Positions 6,083 through 12,648 of a stretch of DNA of 12,679 bases are shown here, in pieces. The DNA is taken from contig JAJYVC010000037.1 of NCBI GenBank assembly GCA_021792235.1, positions 1 through 12,679 of the forward strand. Direction: 5' to 3'. The position numbers were made by a program, and so were the translations under genes. Each line of letters begins with the position of its first letter. Position 1 is the first letter of the stretch. The DNA comes from Microcaldota archaeon (GTDB taxonomy: Archaea > Micrarchaeota > Micrarchaeia > Micrarchaeales > CABMGC01). The notes beneath the pieces are model-generated. The model saw only the letters and a program-made list of their open reading frames with translations. It made no database searches and was not told the origin of the DNA.

Positions 6083-8104
6083 CTACCATGGACCTGTGGT
6101 CTTCTTGGTTTCCGGTTCGGCGCCGGGGTTGTCCAGAGGGAATGCCTTGTCGAACTCTGGATAGTTCACGACAGGTATTTTTGCACGGTAGCTGTCTGGA
6201 GAATGCGAATCGGATATCAGCCTTTCGGTCAGCTCCTTTTCACGCGTGATATTCCGCCATGACTGAGCCCATGATATGAAAAAGCGCTGCTCTGCCGTGA
6301 GGCCATCTATAAGCCTCCTTTTTGCAGGATCCTGCCTGAGCCTTCTTTGAAGGGCCTCGTAAGCTATGGCCACGCCGCCAAAATCTGCTATGTTCTCTCC
6401 GAGGGTTAGTTTTCCGTTTATGTGCATACCTGGAAGGGCTTCTATTGAGCTGTACAGTTCTGCAATGGCATTTGCACGCGCGTTGAACTCCGTTTCATCG
6501 GCTTTTGTCCACCAGTCCTTGAGATCTCCATTAACATTGAATTTCCGCCCCTGATCATCAAATCCGTGCGTGATCTCATGTCCTATTATTCCGCCTATTG
6601 CGCCGTAGTTAACTGCGTCGTCAGCAGCAGCATCGAAAAACGGCGGCTGGAGTATCCCTGCTGGGAAGACTATCTCATTTAAGGAGGGATGGTAGTATGC
6701 ATTTACTGTTTGCGGCGTCATGAGCCATTCGGACCTGTCTACAGGTCTTCCTACTCGCGATGCTATTCTTCTATACTCGAAGGCTGTTGCGCGCCTGTAG
6801 TTACCCACATAATCATCAGGTTTTATGACAAGGCCAGAATAGTCCCTGAACTTGTCTGGATATCCTATCTTGACTTCCATCTTGTCAAGCTTTTCCAGGG
6901 CATGTCTTTTGGTCGCGTCCGACATCCAATCAAGTTTCTGGATCTTCTCCCTGAATACGAATATTAAGTCGTCAACGAGGGTCTGCGCCCTCTGCTTTGA
7001 ATGACGATCGAAGTACCTGTCAACATACAGGCTGCCGAGGGCTTCTCCTATACAGCGATCTATGGCAGATATCGAGCGCTTCCACCTCGGCCTCTGCGCT
7101 TCTTGCCCGCTGAGCTTTCTATTGAAGAAATCGAAATCTTCTTCAAGAACAGCATCATGGAGCATAGGTGCGAAGGAGCTTATGACATGCCATTTAAGAT
7201 ACGCCCTCCATTGCTCCAAACCATGCTCCTTGAACATGCGATTAAGCGCATCGAAGAATTCCGGCTGGCCTACTATTACGTGATTGACTGAAGGAACACC
7301 TAGTTGGGCCAGAAAATCACGCAGGAAAAGCGAATCGTATGACTTGTCGAGCTTGCCCATGCCGAACCGGTTGTAGTTTTTTTCGTCGTCACGCAGATCC
7401 TCGTTGGGTCTGCTGGCCTTTGCAAGCTCCGTCTCTATTTCTATTATCTGATCTGCAAGTTCCTGTGCGCTCTCTCTCTTATTTCCGAACATGACAAACA
7501 TCTTGACTATGTGCTCCCTGTACTCTGCCCTAAGCTGCGCGAAAGAGTCCGATAGATAGTGCTCCCGTGCAGGAAGGGAGAGCCCTCCCTGAGCCAGATA
7601 CATGGCATATGTTGCACTGTCCTTCTTGTCTGCACCGGAATACGCATCGAAGAACGAGTCCACTCCGTTCAGCTTCATTTCGGCCATGCACTCTGCAAGG
7701 TCCTTTGCCGATCTTATGTTAGAAACGCGTTCCAGGAGGTCTTCTATAGGTGAAAATTTCAGCTTCTCGATTAGCCTGGTGTTCATTGCAGAAGCATAGA
7801 GATCGCCGACCATTCTTTTTGGGGTTCCTGGACCAGCGCTCTTGTCGTTGGCACAGTCCTCGGCTATATCAAGCAGCTGGATCAGATTTCTATCGCTGAG
7901 TTCGGATGACGCCCTGTATATGCTTCTGTCAGCTGGTATCGGATGGGTGTCTGCCCAGCGGCCCCAGGCATATCTGTCGAATTCCTTGCGGGGGTCCGCG
8001 GAGCGGTCCATGTAATCAGTAGAGAAGCTTGGTATGGGCTTCTCTCTTTCTGACTTCGAAGGGGAAACATCATGATTTCCAGGCCTGTTTTTGAGACCGT
8101 GCAT
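6083..8104 (-). CDS. M13-family zinc metallopeptidase (neprilysin/PepO-like), cytoplasmic form
   Basis: M13 peptidases cleave peptides of up to roughly 40 residues using one zinc ion. The 673-residue protein has NAYYHPSLNEIVFPAGIL (residues 468-485; substrate-backbone NAYY), GHEITH (508-513; HExxH zinc motif), GENIADFGG (569-577; third ligand Glu570 and Asp574), a DSHSPDSYR segment (632-640; conserved His and Arg), and NYPEFDKAF. It keeps the family's C-terminal Trp (ends GPW), although the usual CxVW cysteine is absent. The N-terminal DPRKEFDRYAWGRW matches the family DFYxYVNGxW start. No signal peptide or membrane helix is visible, so it should act in the cytoplasm, as bacterial PepO does, unlike anchored neprilysins. 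The frame extends upstream to TTG 8131, but a TATA box at 8132-8139 predicts initiation near 8109, so ATG 8104 with a short leader is preferred. It is convergent with RNase Z. Acquisition from bacteria is possible but not shown. Confidence 0.92.
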   Translation of the reverse strand: MHGLKNRPGNHDVSPSKSEREKPIPSFSTDYMDRSADPRKEFDRYAWGRWADTHPIPADRSIYRASSELSDRNLIQLLDIAEDCANDKSAGPGTPKRMVGDLYASAMNTRLIEKLKFSPIEDLLERVSNIRSAKDLAECMAEMKLNGVDSFFDAYSGADKKDSATYAMYLAQGGLSLPAREHYLSDSFAQLRAEYREHIVKMFVMFGNKRESAQELADQIIEIETELAKASRPNEDLRDDEKNYNRFGMGKLDKSYDSLFLRDFLAQLGVPSVNHVIVGQPEFFDALNRMFKEHGLEQWRAYLKWHVISSFAPMLHDAVLEEDFDFFNRKLSGQEAQRPRWKRSISAIDRCIGEALGSLYVDRYFDRHSKQRAQTLVDDLIFVFREKIQKLDWMSDATKRHALEKLDKMEVKIGYPDKFRDYSGLVIKPDDYVGNYRRATAFEYRRIASRVGRPVDRSEWLMTPQTVNAYYHPSLNEIVFPAGILQPPFFDAAADDAVNYGAIGGIIGHEITHGFDDQGRKFNVNGDLKDWWTKADETEFNARANAIAELYSSIEALPGMHINGKLTLGENIADFGGVAIAYEALQRRLRQDPAKRRLIDGLTAEQRFFISWAQSWRNITREKELTERLISDSHSPDSYRAKIPVVNYPEFDKAFPLDNPGAEPETKKTTGPW

Positions 8105-8131
8105 GTTTATCACGCTTGGGGTGGTTTGCAA

Positions 8132-8139
8132 ATATTTAA
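8132..8139 (-). promoter_or_regulatory. TATA box of the M13 peptidase gene
   Basis: The minus strand reads TTAAATAT here. Initiation about 26 bases downstream falls near 8109, just before ATG 8104. This rules against the upstream TTG 8131 as the start. Confidence 0.5.
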
Positions 8140-8186
8140 GCGTTGTCTTCAGTTTTCTTCAGCATGGTTTTGCAGTATAGAATGAG

Positions 8187-8193
8187 TTTATAA
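8187..8193 (+). promoter_or_regulatory. TATA box of tRNA-Val
   Basis: TTTATAA is centred 29 bases before the first tRNA base, the usual archaeal distance for a transcript starting at or just before the mature 5' end. Confidence 0.6.
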
Positions 8194-8218
8194 TTGTTTG
8201 GAATGAACTTAATCTTGC

Positions 8219-8289
8219 GAGGGTATCGTCTAGTGGTAGGATGGCAGATTGACATTCTGCAGGCAGGAGTTCAATTCTCCTTACCCTCA
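8219..8289 (+). tRNA. tRNA-Val (anticodon GAC)
   Basis: A complete cloverleaf of 71 bases can be folded. The acceptor stem GAGGGTA pairs with TACCCTC over 7 base pairs with no mismatch. The D-arm is GTCT/GGAT with the loop AGTGGTA. The anticodon stem GCAGA/TCTGC encloses the loop TTGACAT with anticodon GAC, which reads GUC and GUU valine codons. The variable loop is AGGC, and the T-arm AGGAG/CTCCT encloses TTCAATT. The discriminator base is A. CCA is not encoded, so a CCA-adding enzyme is needed. There is no intron. It lies between the M13 peptidase promoter and the 3' end of the DUF998-like gene, and it runs on the strand opposite to both. Confidence 0.95.
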
Positions 8290-8323
8290 TATGTGATACG
8301 GCAGGGGATTCTCGCGAGTACAG

Positions 8324-8328
8324 AAAAA
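8324..8328 (-). terminator. Possible oligo-T terminator of the DUF998-like gene
   Basis: Five T residues on the minus strand begin 8 bases after the TAG stop of the DUF998-like gene. Archaeal RNA polymerase can stop at such runs without a hairpin. An 8-base palindrome, CTCGCGAG (8311-8318), lies just beyond the T run and is too short to add weight. Confidence 0.3.
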
Positions 8329-8335
8329 CGCTGAC

Positions 8336-9172
8336 CTATAGAGGCAGCTCAAGCTGCTCAGCAGCAAAGGATTCGCTGGTTTCTCCCTTGACTGCTGCCT
8401 TCCTGGCCCTCCTGGCCTTGATCTTTGATATTATGGCAAGAGTAGCGCTTGATACTGCAATCCATCCTCCCAGTATGGCGGCCTCAGATATCTCGAACGC
8501 CGCGGTGAACCTGTGCAGGACCTCGTAGCCGGTGAGCATTGTAATCGTTGCTGCGGCTGACAAACCCATCGTTATCACGCCACCGAGCTTTGGCTTGTCC
8601 TCATACATGCTGACTCCAAAGAGCATGAGGCCTGCAGGTGCAGAGAAGAAATACGTTGACGCAGCGACTGCGTGATCGAAGCCGGAGGTCAGACCCACTG
8701 CAGTGAGCGCTGCGCCGCCAATGGCAAGCAGTCCGGCGCCGATCTCATTTGCTGCACGGCTGGGCAGGGACTTTGCCAGACATACTGAGTAAACCATTGC
8801 TGCTGCTCCGGCCTCTATGACTCCTGATGCAAAAAGCGGCGCCATTGGGTGCTTGAGTATGTCGCTGAGGGCGTTGTTAGACCATGAGAACCATGGCGAC
8901 AGTTCTGCCGATGCTATTATCGACCCCATGCCGACAGTTGTTCCGGTAAGCCCAGTGACCACTGCGACCTTCGTATAATTGTTTGGTGTGATGTTCTGCT
9001 CGGCACCCTCCTCGATGGAGAACAGCGCCTGTTGTATTATATTGCCCTTGCGGCCTTCCCTTTTGGCTGCGAAAAGATCATCCTTGGCTGCAGCCTCATG
9101 CTCTGCTGCAGGCTGCTCCGATACCCCGCGGGATTGAACTGCGCTCCTCCTAATAAGTCTCAAGTCAACCAT
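8336..9172 (-). CDS. DUF998-like six-helix membrane protein with soluble N-terminal extension
   Basis: The 278-residue protein has a charged, Ala/Glu/Lys-rich soluble segment of about 65 residues, then about six hydrophobic helices (approximately 68-90, 110-132, 142-163, 168-190, 196-214 and 231-250), and a basic then acidic cytoplasmic tail. The segment SPWFSWSNNALSD (92-104) between helices 1 and 2 is the hallmark of DUF998 membrane proteins in archaea; their function is unknown. The soluble N-terminal segment is longer than I expect for the family, which is usually about 200 residues. The start ATG 9172 is preceded by AAAGGA directly abutting it, and a better site GGTGGAGG sits 13 bases away, so the start is less certain than others here. 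A TATA box at 9231-9240 gives a leader of about 37 bases. It follows the HTH regulator on the same strand but seems to have its own promoter; a link between the two is conjecture. Confidence 0.7.
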   Translation of the reverse strand: MVDLRLIRRSAVQSRGVSEQPAAEHEAAAKDDLFAAKREGRKGNIIQQALFSIEEGAEQNITPNNYTKVAVVTGLTGTTVGMGSIIASAELSPWFSWSNNALSDILKHPMAPLFASGVIEAGAAAMVYSVCLAKSLPSRAANEIGAGLLAIGGAALTAVGLTSGFDHAVAASTYFFSAPAGLMLFGVSMYEDKPKLGGVITMGLSAAATITMLTGYEVLHRFTAAFEISEAAILGGWIAVSSATLAIISKIKARRARKAAVKGETSESFAAEQLELPL

Positions 9173-9230
9173 TCCTTTTATGCAACCTCCACCAGAAGCC
9201 GCATATTGATTATGTGACTGGATTTTGCCT

Positions 9231-9240
9231 GATATTTAAA
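9231..9240 (-). promoter_or_regulatory. TATA box of the DUF998-like gene
   Basis: The minus strand reads TTTAAATATC. Predicted initiation is near 9209, leaving a leader of about 37 bases, the longest together with that of the secreted protein gene at 9990-10676. Confidence 0.45.
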
Positions 9241-9264
9241 ACAGTTGGTTGGTCGTGGAATTTG

Positions 9265-9954
9265 CTATACGTTGTTGAGCCTGGCCCTTATCTCTTCTGT
9301 GCTGAGCTTGGTGCTAAGCAGCGGTATCTTCTCTATCTGCGCTATCTTTATGGCGAGCTTATCCATGTCCGCGACGTTCTGTATGACGACTATCCGGGGC
9401 TTTATCGGAGCTACCCTTATTACCACCATGGGCGACCTGCCCGTACTTACCTGGTCGAATATGAAAGCCCTCTCGTTTGTCGTACCGAAGAGCTTGGGAT
9501 ATTCGCTGGGAGATATCTCGAGTATTACCCTTATGCTGTCTATCAAGGTGTATCCGAATATCTTTACCGTATCTAGGAAGTTAGGATTAGATATTATCTT
9601 GGCGTCTATCATTCTGGCGAAGTCAGTGCCGCTTATCGGCGCTGAGAAGTCATGTATCGTATAGAACGGATCCTTCTCCTGCGGCAGGTTGTATTTTTCT
9701 AGGTTCCTTACCACCTCTCCGCCCCTTGATCCATCTATGGCAAACAGGGCGCCAACGAACCGCTTGATTATGCCTACGCCTGGGCTTGCCCTCCTGTTCC
9801 CTTCGTAATCGCTTATAGTAGATGTTGATATCTTAAGGAACTTTGATAGCTCGACCTGGGATATGCCGAAGAGCTCGCGCCACTTCTTCATGGTGCTTCC
9901 GGGGCTGTCTGAGAGCGCTATCTCTCCAGCTATCCTCTCTTGCAGCGTATCCAT
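9265..9954 (-). CDS. XRE-type HTH transcriptional regulator (COG1709-like archaeal family)
   Basis: The 229-residue protein carries an XRE/Cro-type helix-turn-helix at about residues 22-58, with GISQVELSKFLKISTSTISDYE (split at 30-39 and 40-51) and the following RRASPG turn. The C-terminal region (about 125-200) has GYTLIDSIRVILEISPSEY, then FGTTNERAFIFDQVSTGRSP and MVVIRVAPIKPRIVVIQN, which match the conserved C-terminal domain of archaeal COG1709 predicted regulators. Its ligand is unknown. The ATG at 9954 lies about 27 bases from the centre of a strong TATA box (9978-9985), so the transcript is probably leaderless; GAGG lies too close to the start to act as a normal ribosome site. The target genes are not identifiable from sequence. 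The adjacent secreted protein, DUF998-like protein or KaiC-like ATPase are candidates only by proximity. Confidence 0.85.
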   Translation of the reverse strand: MDTLQERIAGEIALSDSPGSTMKKWRELFGISQVELSKFLKISTSTISDYEGNRRASPGVGIIKRFVGALFAIDGSRGGEVVRNLEKYNLPQEKDPFYTIHDFSAPISGTDFARMIDAKIISNPNFLDTVKIFGYTLIDSIRVILEISPSEYPKLFGTTNERAFIFDQVSTGRSPMVVIRVAPIKPRIVVIQNVADMDKLAIKIAQIEKIPLLSTKLSTEEIRARLNNV

Positions 9955-9977
9955 GATATCCTCTAGCCAACAATCCT

Positions 9978-9985
9978 TTTATATA
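9978..9985 (-). promoter_or_regulatory. Strong TATA box of the HTH regulator (leaderless)
   Basis: The minus strand reads TATATAAA, followed by AGG. Its centre is 27 bases from the A of ATG 9954, so the transcript probably begins at the start codon. It lies 5 bases beyond the stop of the upstream secreted-protein gene. Confidence 0.65.
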
Positions 9986-9989
9986 CCGA

Positions 9990-10676
9990 TTACCTTTTGG
10001 TCTTACGCCCCTTCCTTCTGTGCGTGCGCCTTTCCATCGCGTACATCTTTTCCGCTTCCTTGTCCTGGTTCTCTTCGTATTTCTTGGGTTTTGCAATTAG
10101 TGAGTAGAGTATGGCAACTATGCCTGCAAAGAACATTGCAGCACCGGTTATTCCATATGCGGCGCTGGCATATATGGTGTTGTTTATTGACGACTGTGGC
10201 TTGAGAACCTCGGAATAGGATACCTGCACTGCAAGCTGTCCGGGATTCTGGAACACAGCGTAATAGGTCCCTGGTGGCAGTATGGGTGACGAATTGCTAG
10301 CATATATGTCCTGCTGTGGGCCGAACTGCTGGCTGTAGGGGAAGACGCCGTACACGCTGTTGTATGCCATCTCGAGCACCCCTCCTCCGCTCACCAGACT
10401 GCCGTTAACCAGAATCTGATTTGACTGCTCAGCGGCTGAGAAAGCGGACCGGTTGACGAGCATGAAGTTTATCGCAGGGCCGTTTGTGTAATATACGAAC
10501 CCCACAGCAGTGAGGTTTTGAAGGATGAACGAGACGTACGTTGTGCTGTTCGGGCGCACATACGTGCTCTGCACGCTTGACGGTGCGAAGCTGCCCTGGA
10601 AATTCTGGGCGCTGGCATATATGACTAGGAGTGACATGACCAAAAGCAGTATGCCTACCTTTGTAAGTTTCTTCAT
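9990..10676 (-). CDS. Secreted protein with C-terminal membrane anchor and basic tail, function unknown
   Basis: I do not recognise a named family. The 228-residue protein begins with a clear signal peptide (MKKL, then a hydrophobic core over residues 7-20, and an ASA cleavage site before Gln24). An ectodomain of about 145 residues follows, predicted mostly beta and with six N-glycosylation sequons (N43, N54, N75, N91, N128, N165). Then come one transmembrane helix (about 170-194) and a 34-residue charged tail ending in a cluster of Arg and Lys. The PPGTYYAVFQNPGQLAVQVSY segment (split 134-143 and 144-154) looks like the edge strands of a beta-sandwich of the GOLD/emp24 kind, but this is only a resemblance. 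The frame is open up to TTG 10727, but the signal peptide and the predicted initiation point near 10712 favour ATG 10676. It is divergent from the KaiC-like gene through a shared promoter. Confidence 0.75.
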   Translation of the reverse strand: MKKLTKVGILLLVMSLLVIYASAQNFQGSFAPSSVQSTYVRPNSTTYVSFILQNLTAVGFVYYTNGPAINFMLVNRSAFSAAEQSNQILVNGSLVSGGGVLEMAYNSVYGVFPYSQQFGPQQDIYASNSSPILPPGTYYAVFQNPGQLAVQVSYSEVLKPQSSINNTIYASAAYGITGAAMFFAGIVAILYSLIAKPKKYEENQDKEAEKMYAMERRTHRRKGRKTKR

Positions 10677-10730
10677 ATCTTCACTGCAGAGAATCGCTCT
10701 CTTTGTTGCGTATTTTGATGTGCGCAATAC

Positions 10731-10744
10731 ATAAATTTATATAT
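10731..10744. promoter_or_regulatory. Overlapping bidirectional TATA region (secreted protein / KaiC-like ATPase)
   Basis: The sequence contains the 10-base palindrome ATAAATTTAT (10731-10740) followed by ATAT. Plus-strand TTTATATAT (10736-10744) is about 40 bases before TTG 10780, giving a leader of about 14 bases. Minus-strand TATATAAA (10743-10736) gives initiation near 10712 and a leader of about 36 bases for the secreted protein. The two boxes occupy the same bases, so a TBP molecule can probably serve only one direction at a time. Confidence 0.55.
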
Positions 10745-10767
10745 CATGAAAGGGATATTTCTTTGTT

Positions 10768-10772
10768 AGGTG
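10768..10772 (+). promoter_or_regulatory. Shine-Dalgarno site fixing the TTG start of the KaiC-like gene
   Basis: AGGTG, complementary to the archaeal 16S 3' end, lies 7 bases before TTG 10780. No ATG or GTG is positioned as well, so the rare TTG start is accepted. Confidence 0.6.
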
Positions 10773-10779
10773 TGCTGTT

Positions 10780-11508
10780 TTGGTTGAGCTTGTAAAGAGC
10801 GGGATAGAGGGCCTCGACGCGATGCTTTTCGGTGGGTTCCCAAAGGGCAATCAGGTGATGATAGGCGGAGGTCCTGGGGCAGGAAAGACGCTGATGTCGT
10901 TCGAGTATCTTTACCATGGTGCAAAGGAGGGTGAGCGCGGCATATTCTTCGCGCTTGAGGAGGAGCCAGAAAGGGTGATACAGAACATAAAGGCGGCTTT
11001 CCCGAACTTCGGCGACATAGACGAGCTGATAGGCAGCGGCATGATAACTGTGCACGGCAAGGATCTGCTGCAGGAGATCGTAAACAAGTATGAGCAGACC
11101 GGACTTGAGTTCGGAAAGGTTGTTGCAGAGATGGAGGAGACACTTGTTAAGTCAGGTGCCAGCAGGGCAGTGGTGGATTCTTCGGCCGCATTCGAGCTGC
11201 TCATAAAGGATCCGGTGGTTTACAGGAGGTCGATGTGGTCTTTGGCAGCGAATTTCAGGAGGCTTGGAGTGACGGCCATGCTTGTTTCCGAGATACCTGA
11301 TCCTGACAGGAAGAAGCTGGTGTTCAAGACAGAGCACTTCATATTCGATGGGATGATACTCCTTTATCAGAGCGGCGAAGAATCAAGGAGAGTGTATACG
11401 CTTGAGATAATAAAGATGCGCGGATACAAGCACAGCTTCGTCACCGCGCCGTATGACATAACTCCGGACGGTTTCTCTGTGATGGCTCCTGAGCTCATTA
11501 CCAGATAG
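10780..11508 (+). CDS. KaiC-like RecA-superfamily ATPase (single domain)
   Basis: The 242-residue protein belongs to the KaiC/GvpD/RAD55 group (COG0467) of signalling or regulatory ATPases. Seen: GIEGLDAMLFGGFPKG (8-23), the typical lead-in; Walker A GGGPGAGKT (29-37); FFALEEEPERV (56-66), with the tandem Glu that activates catalysis in KaiC; a Walker B-like strand RAVVDSSAAFE (129-139, D133); and IKMRGYKHSFVTAPYDITPDGFSV (split 211-220 and 221-234), the usual C-terminal strand set. Unlike cyanobacterial KaiC it has one domain only. It is not obviously the archaellum ATPase ArlH: no other archaellum gene is nearby. The start is TTG 10780 with AGGTG upstream. It is divergent from the secreted-protein gene and followed after 30 bases by the cysteine-repeat surface protein, which has its own TATA box. 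The regulated partner is unknown. Confidence 0.88.
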   Translation: MVELVKSGIEGLDAMLFGGFPKGNQVMIGGGPGAGKTLMSFEYLYHGAKEGERGIFFALEEEPERVIQNIKAAFPNFGDIDELIGSGMITVHGKDLLQEIVNKYEQTGLEFGKVVAEMEETLVKSGASRAVVDSSAAFELLIKDPVVYRRSMWSLAANFRRLGVTAMLVSEIPDPDRKKLVFKTEHFIFDGMILLYQSGEESRRVYTLEIIKMRGYKHSFVTAPYDITPDGFSVMAPELITR

Positions 11509-11512
11509 CATA

Positions 11513-11520
11513 TTATATTT
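11513..11520 (+). promoter_or_regulatory. TATA box of the cysteine-repeat protein (leaderless)
   Basis: TTATATTT is centred about 23 bases before GTG 11539, so initiation is predicted at or very near the start codon. It lies directly after the KaiC-like stop (11506-11508), and no ribosome site precedes the GTG. Confidence 0.5.
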
Positions 11521-11538
11521 TAGTTTCTCAGTTAATCT

Positions 11539-12648
11539 GTGGCCACTTACAATAGCACGCTAACTGCCAGGGATTCGAGGAGGGAGCGGGATAATACGTT
11601 AAGGAAGTATGCCGCAGCTGCTGTGATAATCCTGGCCCTTGCGCTGGTGTCGGTATTGGCTGTGCCCCATCAGTCTTCAGGAACATCAAGGTGCAATTCC
11701 CTGCTGCTGGAGCAGGACAAGTACGGATGCGTGGAGTCGGTGGCAGTTTCCACTCGGAACAGCACAGCATGCGCATTGCTCCCTTCATCTTACAGCGATT
11801 CCTGCTATGCCAGCATAGCGATCAACACGTCTGACCCGCGCTTGTGCGGCTTGATAAATTCCACCAACCTGTCAGATGGATGCTATGTGCACGTGGCGAA
11901 TTACACGCATGACATCTCCATTTGCGGTTATGCGTCGCAGCCTGCGGGGTCTGAGTGCGCATATGGCATGGCTGTCGAAGAGGGCAATGCGTCTGCATGC
12001 TCGCTGGTCAGAGGATATGGCGGTCAGCTTGAATGCGAATCCACCATATATTTTGACATAGCCCTGAAGAACAGCAGCCAGAGCTACTGCACCAGAATAC
12101 GCACCAACAACGACACTGCGATGGCTGAAGGCATGCTACAGAACTCGAGCCTGGGCAGCTATACCGGATTGGGATTCAACATAACGCAGGCCATAGAGTT
12201 TTCTGCATACTATAATGGCACTATGGGTGCCAGGGACATGTGCTATGCCAGTCTGGCCTACAAGTCCGGCAACAGCACATACTGCAGCCTGATACAAAAC
12301 AACGGCCTGAGCAATATATGCACAAAGCAGTCGGCTGCAGGAACGCAGAGCAGCATGGGCACTGCAAACAGCGTGGTGAACGTTACAGCGCTACTGAACT
12401 CCTGCAGCGGACAGCAAAACGAGGCTGCCTGCAGGTACCAGTACATGACCGTAGCCGCCCTGCAGACGGACAATGTCACATTGTGCAAGGAGATACCTGC
12501 CGCGTATTCGGCTACATGCTTCTACTACCTTGCAGTCAAGTACAATGATACGGCATACTGCAGCTACATAGAAAACACTACGCTGAACACGGCATGCGTA
12601 GGCGACATAGAGGGACTGTACCCTACCACGACCAACACGAGTGGTTGA
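11539..12648 (+). CDS. Membrane-anchored surface protein with about 26-residue cysteine repeats and many glycosylation sequons
   Basis: No named family is recognised. The 369-residue protein has a short basic cytoplasmic start, one membrane helix (about 24-42), and an exterior region of about 325 residues. That region holds 20 Cys, at 52, 64, 78, 89, 103, 115, 128, 140, 154, 166, 184, 235, 249, 261, 289, 298, 316, 327, 341 and 353. Spacings alternate near 14 and 12, and the consensus unit is roughly C-Y-x-x-hydrophobic-A-x5-D/N-x3-C-x-x-I-x8-C, as in CYASIAINTSDPRLC (89-103) and CYASLAYKSGNSTYC (235-249). The 51-residue gap between Cys184 and Cys235 is close to two repeat lengths and may be two repeats that lost cysteines. 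Seventeen N-x-S/T sequons fall outside the helix. I recall similar C-Y-A repeats in uncharacterised DPANN proteins; disulfide pairing and heavy glycosylation are inference. The start is GTG 11539, leaderless by TATA position. Confidence 0.8.
   Translation: MATYNSTLTARDSRRERDNTLRKYAAAAVIILALALVSVLAVPHQSSGTSRCNSLLLEQDKYGCVESVAVSTRNSTACALLPSSYSDSCYASIAINTSDPRLCGLINSTNLSDGCYVHVANYTHDISICGYASQPAGSECAYGMAVEEGNASACSLVRGYGGQLECESTIYFDIALKNSSQSYCTRIRTNNDTAMAEGMLQNSSLGSYTGLGFNITQAIEFSAYYNGTMGARDMCYASLAYKSGNSTYCSLIQNNGLSNICTKQSAAGTQSSMGTANSVVNVTALLNSCSGQQNEAACRYQYMTVAALQTDNVTLCKEIPAAYSATCFYYLAVKYNDTAYCSYIENTTLNTACVGDIEGLYPTTTNTSG

Noticed and set aside
8105..8131. Upstream TTG start for the M13 peptidase
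   Set aside because: The TATA box directly upstream predicts transcription starting near 8109, downstream of that codon.
8219..8289. tRNA gene as an integration (att) site
   Set aside because: No integrase gene and no partial repeat of the tRNA 3' end is visible in the window.
8311..8318. Palindrome CTCGCGAG as an operator or terminator hairpin
   Set aside because: Eight bases with no loop and no extension of the symmetry is expected by chance at this scale.
9214..9664. Two plus-strand open frames (120 and 139 codons) opposite the HTH regulator
   Set aside because: They mirror the codon structure of the regulator gene; the minus-strand protein has an unmistakable XRE helix-turn-helix and conserved C-terminal domain.
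10677..10727. Upstream TTG start for the secreted protein
   Set aside because: It would bury the signal peptide behind 17 polar residues and lies upstream of the predicted transcription start.
10780..11508. Archaellum ATPase ArlH/FlaH
   Set aside because: No archaellin or other arl gene is adjacent, and the Walker A and tandem-Glu motifs are generic for KaiC-like proteins.
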